This document shows, in pieces, positions 30,590 to 38,492 of a stretch of DNA of 64,000 bases. Numbering within the stretch: position 1 is the first letter of the stretch; the number at the start of each line of letters is the position of its first letter. Below the pieces are notes generated by a model. It saw only the letters and a program-made list of their open reading frames with translations, was not told where the DNA came from and made no database searches. Source of the DNA: DB1 sp049323655 (GTDB taxonomy: Bacteria; Desulfobacterota; Desulfobulbia; Desulfobulbales; SURF-16); the NCBI GenBank assembly GCA_049323655.1, contig JBMONO010000022.1:17932-81931 (forward strand), read 5' to 3'. Made by a program: the position numbers and the translations under genes.

Positions 30590-32371
30590 ATGCACATACT
30601 TCTTCTCGAAGACGCGCCGGTGATCAGTGCCATGCTGACCGCTCAGCTCATCAGGATGGGACACACGGTGGACACGGTGGACAACGGCCAGCAGGGCTTC
30701 TACCGAGCCACCTCGCGCCATTACGACCTGGTCATCTCCGACATTGTCATGCCCAAATGGGACGGCTACAAGTTCCTGGAGGCAATGCTGGTGGTGGAGC
30801 CACACTGCCCGGTCATCGCCATCTCCTCCAGCGTCGAGGAACAAACAGTGCGCCGCCAGCTGGCCGCCTTCGCCAATGTCATCGGCTTTCTGCCCAAGCC
30901 GGTCAAGATGGCCAGGCTCGCGGAACTGCTGGAACGGGTAACAATTCACCACCGGGAAAAGGTGCGCAAGCTGACCCGCATCGTCTGCACCGTCGGCCCG
31001 GCCTCCGCCTCCTCGGATACCTTAGGGCGGATGGTGCTGGCCGGCATGGATATCGCCCGCCTCAACTTTTCACACGGCAGCCATGATGAACACGGCAGCG
31101 TCCTGCGGGCGGTGCGGGCCGCGGAAGAAGAATGGGGCCGGCCGGTGGCGGTGCTCATGGACCTCTGCGGTCCGAAGATCCGCACCGGCCCGATGGAAAA
31201 CGGCGCCATCACCCTGACCGCCGGCGCCCGGATCGTCATCCAGGCCGAGCCGGTGGAAGGCACCGCGGAACGCTTCTCCACCATCGCCCCGGAGATCATC
31301 GACGACCTGCGGCCCGGCGATCCACTCCTGCTCGATGACGGGGCCATCGAACTGACGGTGGAGGAACAGCGCGGCAGCGAGGCGGTCTGCCGGGTGATGG
31401 TCGGCGGCCGACTTAAATCGGGCAAGGGCATCAACCTGCCCGCCACCCCTCTCTCCCTGCCCAGTGTCACCGAAAAGGACAAACGGGATCTGGCCTGGGC
31501 CATGGAACATTCCATCGATTTCGTCGCCCTCTCTTTTGTCCGCTCCGCCGCCGACATCATCGAGGTCAAGGAGATGATCAGCCGCGGCCCGCGCCGAATC
31601 CGGGTGGTGGCCAAGATCGAAAAACCAGAAGCAGTGGAGAACATCGGCGACATCATTGCCGTGAGTGACGCCATCATGATCGCCCGCGGCGATCTCGGCG
31701 TCGAACTGCCGGCCTCCCGGGTGCCCCGCATCCAGCGCGAGATCATCAAACGCTGCTGGCAGGCCAACGTCCCGGTCATCACCGCCACCCAGATGCTGGA
31801 GAGCATGACCGTCAACCACCGCCCCACCCGGGCCGAGGTCACCGATGTCAGCGTCGCGGTGCGGGAGGGAACCGACGCGGTGATGCTCTCCGGCGAAACC
31901 GCCATCGGCATCGATCCGGTCAACGTGGTGCGGACCATGGCCATGATCATCAGCGAGGAGGAACGCCACACCGAACCGGTGGACGACCATTGCGAACTGC
32001 TGCGCAGCTACAAAGGCTTCAATCCGGCCCTGGTGGCGGCGGCCAGCCTGGGCGACGCCGCCGCCATCATGGTCCTTGACCTCAGGGGCGACATCTACCG
32101 GCATCTCTCCAAGTGGAACCGCTCCAAACCGACCCTGCTCGTCACCAACTCGGTCCATGTGGCGCGCCACTCCTGCATTTACAAGAACATAGCGCCGATC
32201 ATCATCAAGGAAAATCTGACCCGCGACCAGATGGTGCTGCGGGCAAAAGAGGAGGCTCTGCAAAAGGGCATGCTGCTCAAAGGCGACGTGCTGGCGGTGG
32301 TGGAGGGCGAGCGGTTGACCCAGGGCGGTATTCCTCAGACCGGCGCCTTTCAGCTCATGACGGTGGAGTGA
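30590..32371 (+). CDS. Response-regulator receiver fused to pyruvate kinase
   Basis: The 593-residue protein joins two intact modules without a frame break. Residues 1-118 are a receiver: acidic pair E7/D8 in LLLEDAP, phospho-acceptor D51 in DLVISDIVMPKWDG, Ser in VIAISSS and Lys in FLPKPV. Residues about 125-593 are a full pyruvate kinase: RIVCTVGPASASSDTL, ARLNFSHGSHDEH, MDLCGPKIRTG, AKIEKPEAVENIGDI (catalytic Lys), MIARGDLGVELP, ITATQMLESM, MLSGETAIG and a complete C-terminal domain. The predicted role is phosphoenolpyruvate plus ADP to pyruvate plus ATP, with activity or location controlled by phosphorylation. It is transcribed divergently from the lipoprotein/hybrid-kinase pair, the obvious candidate partner. 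Confidence 0.93.
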   Translation: MHILLLEDAPVISAMLTAQLIRMGHTVDTVDNGQQGFYRATSRHYDLVISDIVMPKWDGYKFLEAMLVVEPHCPVIAISSSVEEQTVRRQLAAFANVIGFLPKPVKMARLAELLERVTIHHREKVRKLTRIVCTVGPASASSDTLGRMVLAGMDIARLNFSHGSHDEHGSVLRAVRAAEEEWGRPVAVLMDLCGPKIRTGPMENGAITLTAGARIVIQAEPVEGTAERFSTIAPEIIDDLRPGDPLLLDDGAIELTVEEQRGSEAVCRVMVGGRLKSGKGINLPATPLSLPSVTEKDKRDLAWAMEHSIDFVALSFVRSAADIIEVKEMISRGPRRIRVVAKIEKPEAVENIGDIIAVSDAIMIARGDLGVELPASRVPRIQREIIKRCWQANVPVITATQMLESMTVNHRPTRAEVTDVSVAVREGTDAVMLSGETAIGIDPVNVVRTMAMIISEEERHTEPVDDHCELLRSYKGFNPALVAAASLGDAAAIMVLDLRGDIYRHLSKWNRSKPTLLVTNSVHVARHSCIYKNIAPIIIKENLTRDQMVLRAKEEALQKGMLLKGDVLAVVEGERLTQGGIPQTGAFQLMTVE

Positions 32372-32384
32372 CAGGTGGGAGATT

Positions 32385-33200
32385 TCAGCCGAGCGCCACG
32401 TCGAGGATCATCATAACGGTGAAGCCGGCCATGGTCGCCATGGTGACCATGTCGATGTGGTGGTGGTTGCTCTGCGATTCGGGGATGAGCTCCTCCACCA
32501 CGACAAAGATCATGGCGCCGGCGGCAAAACAGAGGGCATAGGGCAGGATGGACTGCATCTGCAGGACGAAATAGGCGCCGATCAGGCCGGCCAGCGGTTC
32601 CACCATGCCGGAATACTGACCGATGAGAAAACTCTTGCCCGGTCGCATGCCGTCGCGCCTGAGCGGTAAGGACACCGCAGCCCCTTCGGGAAAGTTCTGC
32701 AGGCCGATCCCGATGGCCAGGGCCACGGCACCGCCGATGGTGGCGGACGGCAACCCGGCGGCGGCAGCGCCGAAGGCGACTCCCACCGCCATGCCCTCGG
32801 GGATGTTGTGCAGGGTAATGGCCAGCACCAGCAGGGTGCTGCGTTGCCAGGAGGTGTTGATGCCCTCCCGTTCCGACATGGCCAGACCGGGATGGAGATG
32901 AGGCAGGAAGTAATCGATGAGCCGCATAAAGAGGCCGCCGCCGACAAAACCGATCGCGGCGGTGAGCCAGGCGATGTTCCCCATGCTCTCCGCCATCTCG
33001 ATGCCTGGGGCGAGCAGGGACCAGAAACTGGCGGCGATCATCACACCGGCGGCAAAACCGAGCATGCAGTCCAGCACCTTGGCATTGACCCCGCGGGCGG
33101 CAAAGACCAAGGCGGCACCGGCCGCGGTCATCAGCCAGGTGAAGAGGGTGGCCAGCAGGGCCTGCACGACGGGATGGAAGTGCAGCAACCAGTCGATCAT
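32385..33200 (-). CDS. ZIP-family divalent metal transporter
   Basis: The 271-residue membrane protein has eight predicted helices and the ZIP metal-path motifs in helices IV and V: LVLAITLHNIPEGMAVG and GIGLQNFPEGAAVS. A short N-terminal helix begins MIDWLLHFHPVV, and a cytoplasmic loop (FLPHLHPGLAMSERE) contains His residues. ZIP proteins import zinc or other divalent ions. The gene converges on the receiver-pyruvate-kinase gene with 13 bases between stops. Confidence 0.93.
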   Translation of the reverse strand: MIDWLLHFHPVVQALLATLFTWLMTAAGAALVFAARGVNAKVLDCMLGFAAGVMIAASFWSLLAPGIEMAESMGNIAWLTAAIGFVGGGLFMRLIDYFLPHLHPGLAMSEREGINTSWQRSTLLVLAITLHNIPEGMAVGVAFGAAAAGLPSATIGGAVALAIGIGLQNFPEGAAVSLPLRRDGMRPGKSFLIGQYSGMVEPLAGLIGAYFVLQMQSILPYALCFAAGAMIFVVVEELIPESQSNHHHIDMVTMATMAGFTVMMILDVALG

Positions 33201-33300
33201 GGCGCAGTGGGATAAAGTGAGGGAAGTCGCCTACGTATCATAACGACCACTAAAACAAATTCCGGTTCATCGCGCCAATTTTTTTTGATCGCCGGCAGAG

Positions 33301-33339
33301 AAAAAAAACTGCGCCGCCGCAGGTTGTGCGACGACGCAG
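33301..33339 (-). terminator. Rho-independent terminator after the 83-residue protein gene
   Basis: On the minus strand a 12-bp stem (33339-33328 with 33320-33309, two G-U pairs, 7-base loop) is followed by eight T residues. It lies 31 bases after the stop of the small gene. Confidence 0.8.
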
Positions 33340-33369
33340 CTGAAAATCGCGCAGCAGCCTTTGCAATGA

Positions 33370-33621
33370 TCAATGGAGAAGGCCGAGATTGGTCCGCAGC
33401 TGGGCAATCTGCAGGCCCAGCGAGACGCACTGCCTGCCCTCCATGCAGGTCTCGGCCTCAGGAATCTCCAGAAAGGTCTGGAGATGATGATCGTCCTTGT
33501 GCAGATCAACAACCCAGGCCTGATTGGTCGGATCGAATCTGACGTCCAGATCGATGCCGCATACCCCTATTTCCGGGAAAACCTCCCGGATCTTTTCGCA
33601 CAGCTCCTGTTTGTCGTACAT
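33370..33621 (-). CDS. Small conserved-looking protein of unknown function
   Basis: This 83-residue acidic protein (MYDKQELCEKIREVF start) is not one I recognise. It has the features of a real gene: GGAGGTG 5 bases before the ATG, its own strong terminator and codon use like its neighbours. The sequence alternates a helix (QELCEKIREVFPEIG) with short strands (DLDVRFDPTNQAWVVDL) and contains three Cys (residues 8, 20 and 59) and a DDHH stretch, so metal binding is possible. There is no signal peptide or membrane helix. Confidence 0.7.
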   Translation of the reverse strand: MYDKQELCEKIREVFPEIGVCGIDLDVRFDPTNQAWVVDLHKDDHHLQTFLEIPEAETCMEGRQCVSLGLQIAQLRTNLGLLH

Positions 33622-33647
33622 AATGCACCTCCGTTTATTTCTGAAAG

Positions 33648-33671
33648 GTTGGGGGAAATTTTTCCCCCAAC
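33648..33671. promoter_or_regulatory. 24-bp palindrome upstream of the small gene
   Basis: GTTGGGGGAAA and its exact complement are separated by 2 bases, 27 bases upstream of the start at 33621. It has no following T run on the minus strand, so an operator or leader hairpin is as likely as a terminator for epmA. Confidence 0.45.
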
Positions 33672-33681
33672 ACTCTACTCA

Positions 33682-33811
33682 CCCCGTAAAAATTCATTTT
33701 TTCACCACAGAGCACACAGAGATCACGGAGATAACTCATTGTCATTCAATATATTTTCTCTGCGCTCGCTGTGCTCTCAGTGGTAAAAAAAACCTTTTTC
33801 GATTTCATCAG
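33682..33811 (-). repeat. Dispersed palindromic element, copy C
   Basis: It runs from CCCCGTAAAAATTC through CACCACAGAGCACACAGAG and ATAACTCATTGTCATTCAA to TGTGCTCTCAGTGGTAAAA and ends at GATTTCATC. The centre matches copies A and E in orientation. It fills most of the gap between epmA and the 83-residue gene. Confidence 0.8.
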
Positions 33812-33875
33812 CCTTTGCAGAAAAAATAAGTCTCATTCTCACAAAAACAACCACTCACCACCACAAAATAGCACA

Positions 33876-34763
33876 TCAGAGCATTTCCGGGGGGAAGGCA
33901 ACGACCTGGTCGATGCATTCGGCGCCGCAGAGCAGCATGACCAACCGGTCGAGGCCGAGGGCGACCCCGCCGGCGGAAGGCAGTCTGGCGAGATCGGCAA
34001 GAAAACTTTCCGGCATCGGTCCGGGATCGCGGTCCCGGTCGACAATGAGCTGTCGCTCCCGAACAAAACGGTGCCGCTGGTCGGCGACATCGGTCAGCTC
34101 GGAAAAACCGTTGGCCAGCTCCACCCCATTGACATAGAGCTCAAAACGTTCGGCCAGGGAGGGGTCATCATCTTTCAGACGGGCGAGGGCACCCATTTCG
34201 GCGGGGTAGTCACAGAGAAAGGCGGGACGATCGAGGCCGAGATGGGGCTCGATGTCACGGACCAGAATCTCGTCGAACAGATCCTGGCGCAATGCCTCCT
34301 CCACTGTCAGGGCGGCATATCGAGAAAAAGCCTGACGAACGGTAAGAGAGCACCACTCTCCCTTTGCCAGCAGCGGTCCGGCCGAGTCGGGCAGGGGAAG
34401 GGGCAGGCGGGCCGCGACAAAGGCGAGCAGCGCGGCACAGTCAGCCATCATTTGCCGGTAATCAGCGCCGGAGCGATACCATTCAAGCATGGTGAATTCC
34501 GGCAGATGACGACTGCCGCGCTCCTGACGACGGAAGCAGCGGCAGATCTGGAAAATTTTTTCATGCCCGGCGGCGAGCAGCCGCTTCATGCAGAGCTCCG
34601 GCGAGGTCTGGAGAAACCAGCCCGCCGATTCCTCCGCAACAATATGCAGCTCCGGAATAATGGCCGGCAGGCGGATCGGGGTTTCGACTTCGAGAAAACC
34701 CTTTTCGGCGAAAAAGGAACGGACAGCGGCAAGGATCCGTGCCCGGGCAGGGAGAAAGCTCAC
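33876..34763 (-). CDS. epmA: EF-P lysyl-lysine ligase EpmA (GenX/PoxA)
   Basis: EpmA is a truncated class II lysyl-tRNA synthetase paralogue that attaches beta-lysine to EF-P. The 295-residue protein lacks the anticodon-binding domain and begins directly with the catalytic core (RARILAAVRSFFAEKGFLEV). It shows class II motif 2 FRRQERGSRHLPEFTMLEWY and motif 3 GVALGLDRLVMLL. It lies 12 bases downstream of efp in the same direction, which supports the assignment over LysS. EpmB, the lysine 2,3-aminomutase, is not in the window. Confidence 0.94.
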   Translation of the reverse strand: MSFLPARARILAAVRSFFAEKGFLEVETPIRLPAIIPELHIVAEESAGWFLQTSPELCMKRLLAAGHEKIFQICRCFRRQERGSRHLPEFTMLEWYRSGADYRQMMADCAALLAFVAARLPLPLPDSAGPLLAKGEWCSLTVRQAFSRYAALTVEEALRQDLFDEILVRDIEPHLGLDRPAFLCDYPAEMGALARLKDDDPSLAERFELYVNGVELANGFSELTDVADQRHRFVRERQLIVDRDRDPGPMPESFLADLARLPSAGGVALGLDRLVMLLCGAECIDQVVAFPPEML

Positions 34764-34775
34764 CTGAGCACCATC

Positions 34776-35339
34776 TTACTCCTTGACCCGGGTGATGTAC
34801 TGGCCGGTGCGGGTATCGATCTGCAGCACATCGCCTTCCTCGACAAAGGGGGGAACCTGCAGGGTAAAACCGGTCTGCACCGTCACCGGTTTGGTATCGG
34901 TGCCGCTGGTGTCGCCCTTTGCCCAGGGATCGGCCCGCACCACCTTGAGGTTGACGAAGTTGGGCAGGGTAATGCCGATGGGCCGCTCCTTGAAAAGGAG
35001 GACATCGACCTCCATGTTGTCGATGAGAAAGTTGATGTTGTCGCCCATCTGCTCCCGGCTGATGGCGAGCTGCTCGAAACTTTTGTTGTCCATGAAGTGA
35101 AACTCATCCCCCTGGGAGTAGAGAAACTGCATGGTGCGCTCCTCCAGCGGGGCCTTCTGGAACTTGTCATTCGAGCGGAAGGTCTTTTCAAAGGCATTGC
35201 CGGTGACCATGTTTTTGAGCCGGGTGCGATAGAGGGCCTGGCCCTTGCCGGGTTTGGAAAACTCGAAATCGGTGACGATATAGGGCTCGCCGTCGATCTC
35301 CACCTTCAGGCCCTTGCGTAAATCGGATGCGGTATACAT
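34776..35339 (-). CDS. efp: Elongation factor P
   Basis: EF-P relieves ribosome stalling at polyproline stretches. The 187-residue protein has the three-domain layout. The modified loop reads KPGKGQA with the target Lys at residue 32, equivalent to Lys34 in E. coli, as expected for a beta-lysylated EF-P. Other landmarks are the start MYTASDLRKGLKVEIDGEPY and the C-terminal IDTRTGQYITRVKE. It is followed at once by epmA, so the substrate and its modifying enzyme are co-transcribed. Confidence 0.97.
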   Translation of the reverse strand: MYTASDLRKGLKVEIDGEPYIVTDFEFSKPGKGQALYRTRLKNMVTGNAFEKTFRSNDKFQKAPLEERTMQFLYSQGDEFHFMDNKSFEQLAISREQMGDNINFLIDNMEVDVLLFKERPIGITLPNFVNLKVVRADPWAKGDTSGTDTKPVTVQTGFTLQVPPFVEEGDVLQIDTRTGQYITRVKE

Positions 35340-35462
35340 AATTCAACTCCAGGTAGACCAAAAAATTATTGCCACAGACAGTGCTGACCGGCGCGGACCG
35401 GTCCCCCGGCAACGCCACGACAACGGCACAGCAGCGCTTTCTACCCTACTTCACGCACTTTT

Positions 35463-35828
35463 TCAAGAAGAGACGATCTCTTTTTTGGAAATCGCCTCAG
35501 CCTTGACCCGATCGAGCAGGTCGGCCAGCACCGGCTTGACGTTTTCCCGCAGATCACCGGCGACGATGATGAACAGCAGGTCGTCGCCGGGCTGAAAACG
35601 GCCGGACCGTGCCTCGATGACAATGTCGAAGATGCCGGGACGTTCCAGCAACTCCTGCCTGATCGCCTCGATTTTTGCATGGTCCGGCGTCACCTCCAGG
35701 GCGGTGACCGTCTCCCGGCTCTGACGCGACCAGGCCCGCACCACCCCGTTATGCACCAGCACCATGCCGACGTTTTCGACAAAGCCGGGCTTTTGCTTCA
35801 GCGCCGCGATCGTTCGGGAAATATCCAT
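35463..35828 (-). CDS. MoaE-like protein (molybdopterin synthase large-subunit family)
   Basis: The 121-residue protein resembles a short MoaE: VGMVLVHNGVVRAWSRQ (the GAV.F.G-type strand), a helix VTPDHAKIEAIRQELLE, and QPGDDLLFIIVAGDLRENV corresponding to the LxxGDxxv...H/R segment, ending with a Lys pair in EAISKKEIV. MoaE converts precursor Z to molybdopterin with MoaD. The protein is shorter than typical MoaE and no other mo genes are nearby, so a divergent or different role is possible. The ATG at 35828 fits the Shine-Dalgarno GGAGG better than the one at 35834. Confidence 0.6.
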   Translation of the reverse strand: MDISRTIAALKQKPGFVENVGMVLVHNGVVRAWSRQSRETVTALEVTPDHAKIEAIRQELLERPGIFDIVIEARSGRFQPGDDLLFIIVAGDLRENVKPVLADLLDRVKAEAISKKEIVSS

Positions 35829-35840
35829 TGCCATTCCTCC

Positions 35841-38492
35841 TTATGCGACAACCGCGTTGAGGCTCTTGCTCGCCACCTCATAGACATCCCGGGAGAGATC
35901 GGGGGCCGCGAGAATCCGTTCCAATGCGGCCCGCATCAACCCCTGCCGGGCCGGATCAAAGCGGCGCCAGCGGGAAAGCGGCGCCAGCAGGCGGGCGGCG
36001 ATCTGGGGATTGACGGCGTTCAGCTCCAGCACCCGGTCGGCGAGAAAGGTGTAGCCGGTCCCGCTTTTTTCATGGAAACAGAGCTGATTGCCGGAACAGA
36101 AGGCGCCGATCAGAGCCCGCACCTTGTTCGGATTTTTCATGGAAAAGGCAGGATGGCGCATGAGCGCCCTGACCTCTGCCAGGGTGCCCGGCAGCGGCGC
36201 GGTGGCTTGCAGGGAAAACCACTTGTCGAGCACCAGGGTGTCCTTCTGCCACTGGCCGTAGAAGGAGACAAGGACACTGCGCCGTTCCGGGCCGTCCGCC
36301 TGGTGAACAATGCACTGCAGGGCCGCCAGCACGTCGGTCATGTTGGTGGCCTGCTCGAACTGGCGCAGGCAGATCTCCATCACGGTTGGATCATCGAGCT
36401 GCATGAGAAAGGCGAGAGCGACGTTTTTCAGAGCACGGCGACCGGCGCTTTGCCGATCGTAGTGATAGGGTCCGCGGTCGGCAAAGGCATGGTAGAGGGC
36501 GAGAAAACGGTCCCGCAGCCCCTCAGCCAGGGCGCGACGGGCAAAACGGCGGGCCTGATGAACCGCCTCAACATCGATCACCGCCATCTGTTCGCCCAGA
36601 TACTTTTCCGACGGCAGGGTGAGAAGATGGGCGAGAAAGGCCGGATCATCGCCCTCGGCCCGCTCCAGTAAAGAGCGGAAGGCAATGAGAAAACTTTCCG
36701 GCAGCCGCAGTTCGTTGCCCTGGCCGAGATCATCGATCAGCCGCAGCAGCACCCGGCAGCAGAGCAATTGTCCCGCCTCCCAGCACGAGAAGGGATCACT
36801 GTCATGGGCCAGCAGAAAACCGAGTTCGTCGTCACTGTAGTCATACTGCAGCTTGACCGGAGCGCTGAAGCCGCGCAGCAGGGAGGGGACCGGTCTTTCC
36901 GGCACCTGCTCGAAAACAAAGGCGTGCTCCTGGTCGGTCAGCTCCAGCACCAGGGTGGCGCCGCGCCTGCCGTCACATGAGAGCGGCAGATCTTTACCGC
37001 AGCCATCGAGTAACCCGACCGCCACCGGGATATGAAAGGACGGTTTGTCCGGCTGGCCCGGAGTGGGCGGGCAACTCTGCCGCATCACCAGGGTATAGCG
37101 TTGTCTCACCGCATCGTAGGAGGAGCGCACCGTCACCACCGGGGTGCCGGCCTGGCTGTACCAGTTGCGGAAGAGCCCCAGATCAATGCCTGCCGCATCC
37201 TCCATGGCGGCGACGAAATCATCGCAGGTCACGGCCTGCCCGTCGTGACGGGCAAAATAGCAATCCATGCCCTGCCGGAATTTTTCCGGTCCGAGCAGGG
37301 TGTGGAGCATGCGGATCACCTCCGCCCCTTTTTCGTAGACCGTCACCGTGTAGAAATTATTGATCTCGATGTAGGAATCAGGCCGGACCGGGTGGGCCAT
37401 GGGACCGGAATCCTCGATGAACTGGACGGTGCGCAGCTGGGTGACGTCGTGCAGCCGCTTGACCGGTCCGGCGGTCATGGCGGCGGAAAACTGCTGATCG
37501 CGGAAAACGGTCAACCCCTCCTTCAGACTAAGCTGAAACCAGTCCCGGCAGGTGATCCGGTTGCCGGTCCAGTTGTGGAAATATTCGTGGGCGATCACCC
37601 CCTCGATGCCGGCATAGTCGTCATCGGTGGCGGTCTCCGGCCGGGCCAGCACATATTTGGAATTAAAGACATTGAGTCCCTTATTTTCCATGGCCCCCAT
37701 GTTGAAATCATCCACCGCGACGATCATGTAGAGATCGAGATCATATTCGCACCCGTAGACCTCTTCGTCCCAGCGCATCGCCTTTTTCAGCGAGGCCATG
37801 GCATGATCGCATTTGTCGCGGTTGTGGCTCTGCACATAGATATGCAGGGCCACCGGCCGGCCGGAGGCGGTGACAAACTCGTCCTCAATGCAGACCAGGT
37901 CGCCGGCCACCAGGGCAAAGAGATAACAGGGTTTGGGAAAGGGATCGCGCCATCTGGCAAAATGGCGATCCGGACCGGCTTCGCCGCGCTCCAGCAGATT
38001 GCCGTTGGCCAGCAGCACCGGCAGACTGCGGTCCGCCTCGATGGTGGTGGTATAGCGGCTCATGACATCAGGCCGGTCGGGAAAATAGGTGATGCGCCGG
38101 AAGCCCTGGGCCTCGCACTGGGTGCAGAAGTTGCCGCTGGAGAGATAGAGCCCCTCCAGGGCGGTATTATCACGGGGATGAATGCGGGTGATGATCTCGA
38201 GCTGAAAGGCGGCCGGCGGCGCGCAAATGATGAGCGTTTCCTCGCTTCGCTGGTATTCGTCCTCGGCGAGCGGCCTCTGGTCGAGCCGCAGGGCGACGAG
38301 TTCGAGTTTCTCACCGTTCAGCACCAGAGCCGTCGGCCCGTCGCCATGGGCCGGGTTGCGCCGGCAGCTTAAGCGGGCGACGACATCGGTCGTTTCCTCT
38401 CCCAGCGAGAAGGCCAGCTCGACCTCATCGACAAGATAGGGAGGCGGGGCATAGTCCCGTCGATAGATAATATCCGGCATATCCGTGCTCAT
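35841..38492 (-). CDS. pepN: Aminopeptidase N
   Basis: This M1-family zinc aminopeptidase removes N-terminal residues from peptides in the cytoplasm. The 883-residue protein has the exopeptidase motif GAMENKGLNVFN and the zinc site HEYFHNWTGNRI with the third ligand Glu in SLKEGLTVF, followed by YTVTVYEKGAEVIRM. Length and order match proteobacterial PepN, including the C-terminal superhelical domain (e.g. NPNKVRALIGAF). It overlaps the upstream lytic-transglycosylase gene by 4 bases (ATGA) and is followed 12 bases later by the MoaE-like gene. Confidence 0.96.
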   Translation of the reverse strand: MSTDMPDIIYRRDYAPPPYLVDEVELAFSLGEETTDVVARLSCRRNPAHGDGPTALVLNGEKLELVALRLDQRPLAEDEYQRSEETLIICAPPAAFQLEIITRIHPRDNTALEGLYLSSGNFCTQCEAQGFRRITYFPDRPDVMSRYTTTIEADRSLPVLLANGNLLERGEAGPDRHFARWRDPFPKPCYLFALVAGDLVCIEDEFVTASGRPVALHIYVQSHNRDKCDHAMASLKKAMRWDEEVYGCEYDLDLYMIVAVDDFNMGAMENKGLNVFNSKYVLARPETATDDDYAGIEGVIAHEYFHNWTGNRITCRDWFQLSLKEGLTVFRDQQFSAAMTAGPVKRLHDVTQLRTVQFIEDSGPMAHPVRPDSYIEINNFYTVTVYEKGAEVIRMLHTLLGPEKFRQGMDCYFARHDGQAVTCDDFVAAMEDAAGIDLGLFRNWYSQAGTPVVTVRSSYDAVRQRYTLVMRQSCPPTPGQPDKPSFHIPVAVGLLDGCGKDLPLSCDGRRGATLVLELTDQEHAFVFEQVPERPVPSLLRGFSAPVKLQYDYSDDELGFLLAHDSDPFSCWEAGQLLCCRVLLRLIDDLGQGNELRLPESFLIAFRSLLERAEGDDPAFLAHLLTLPSEKYLGEQMAVIDVEAVHQARRFARRALAEGLRDRFLALYHAFADRGPYHYDRQSAGRRALKNVALAFLMQLDDPTVMEICLRQFEQATNMTDVLAALQCIVHQADGPERRSVLVSFYGQWQKDTLVLDKWFSLQATAPLPGTLAEVRALMRHPAFSMKNPNKVRALIGAFCSGNQLCFHEKSGTGYTFLADRVLELNAVNPQIAARLLAPLSRWRRFDPARQGLMRAALERILAAPDLSRDVYEVASKSLNAVVA

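Noticed and set aside
33876..34763. Lysyl-tRNA synthetase
   Set aside because: The anticodon-binding domain is missing and the gene directly follows efp, so EpmA is the better call.
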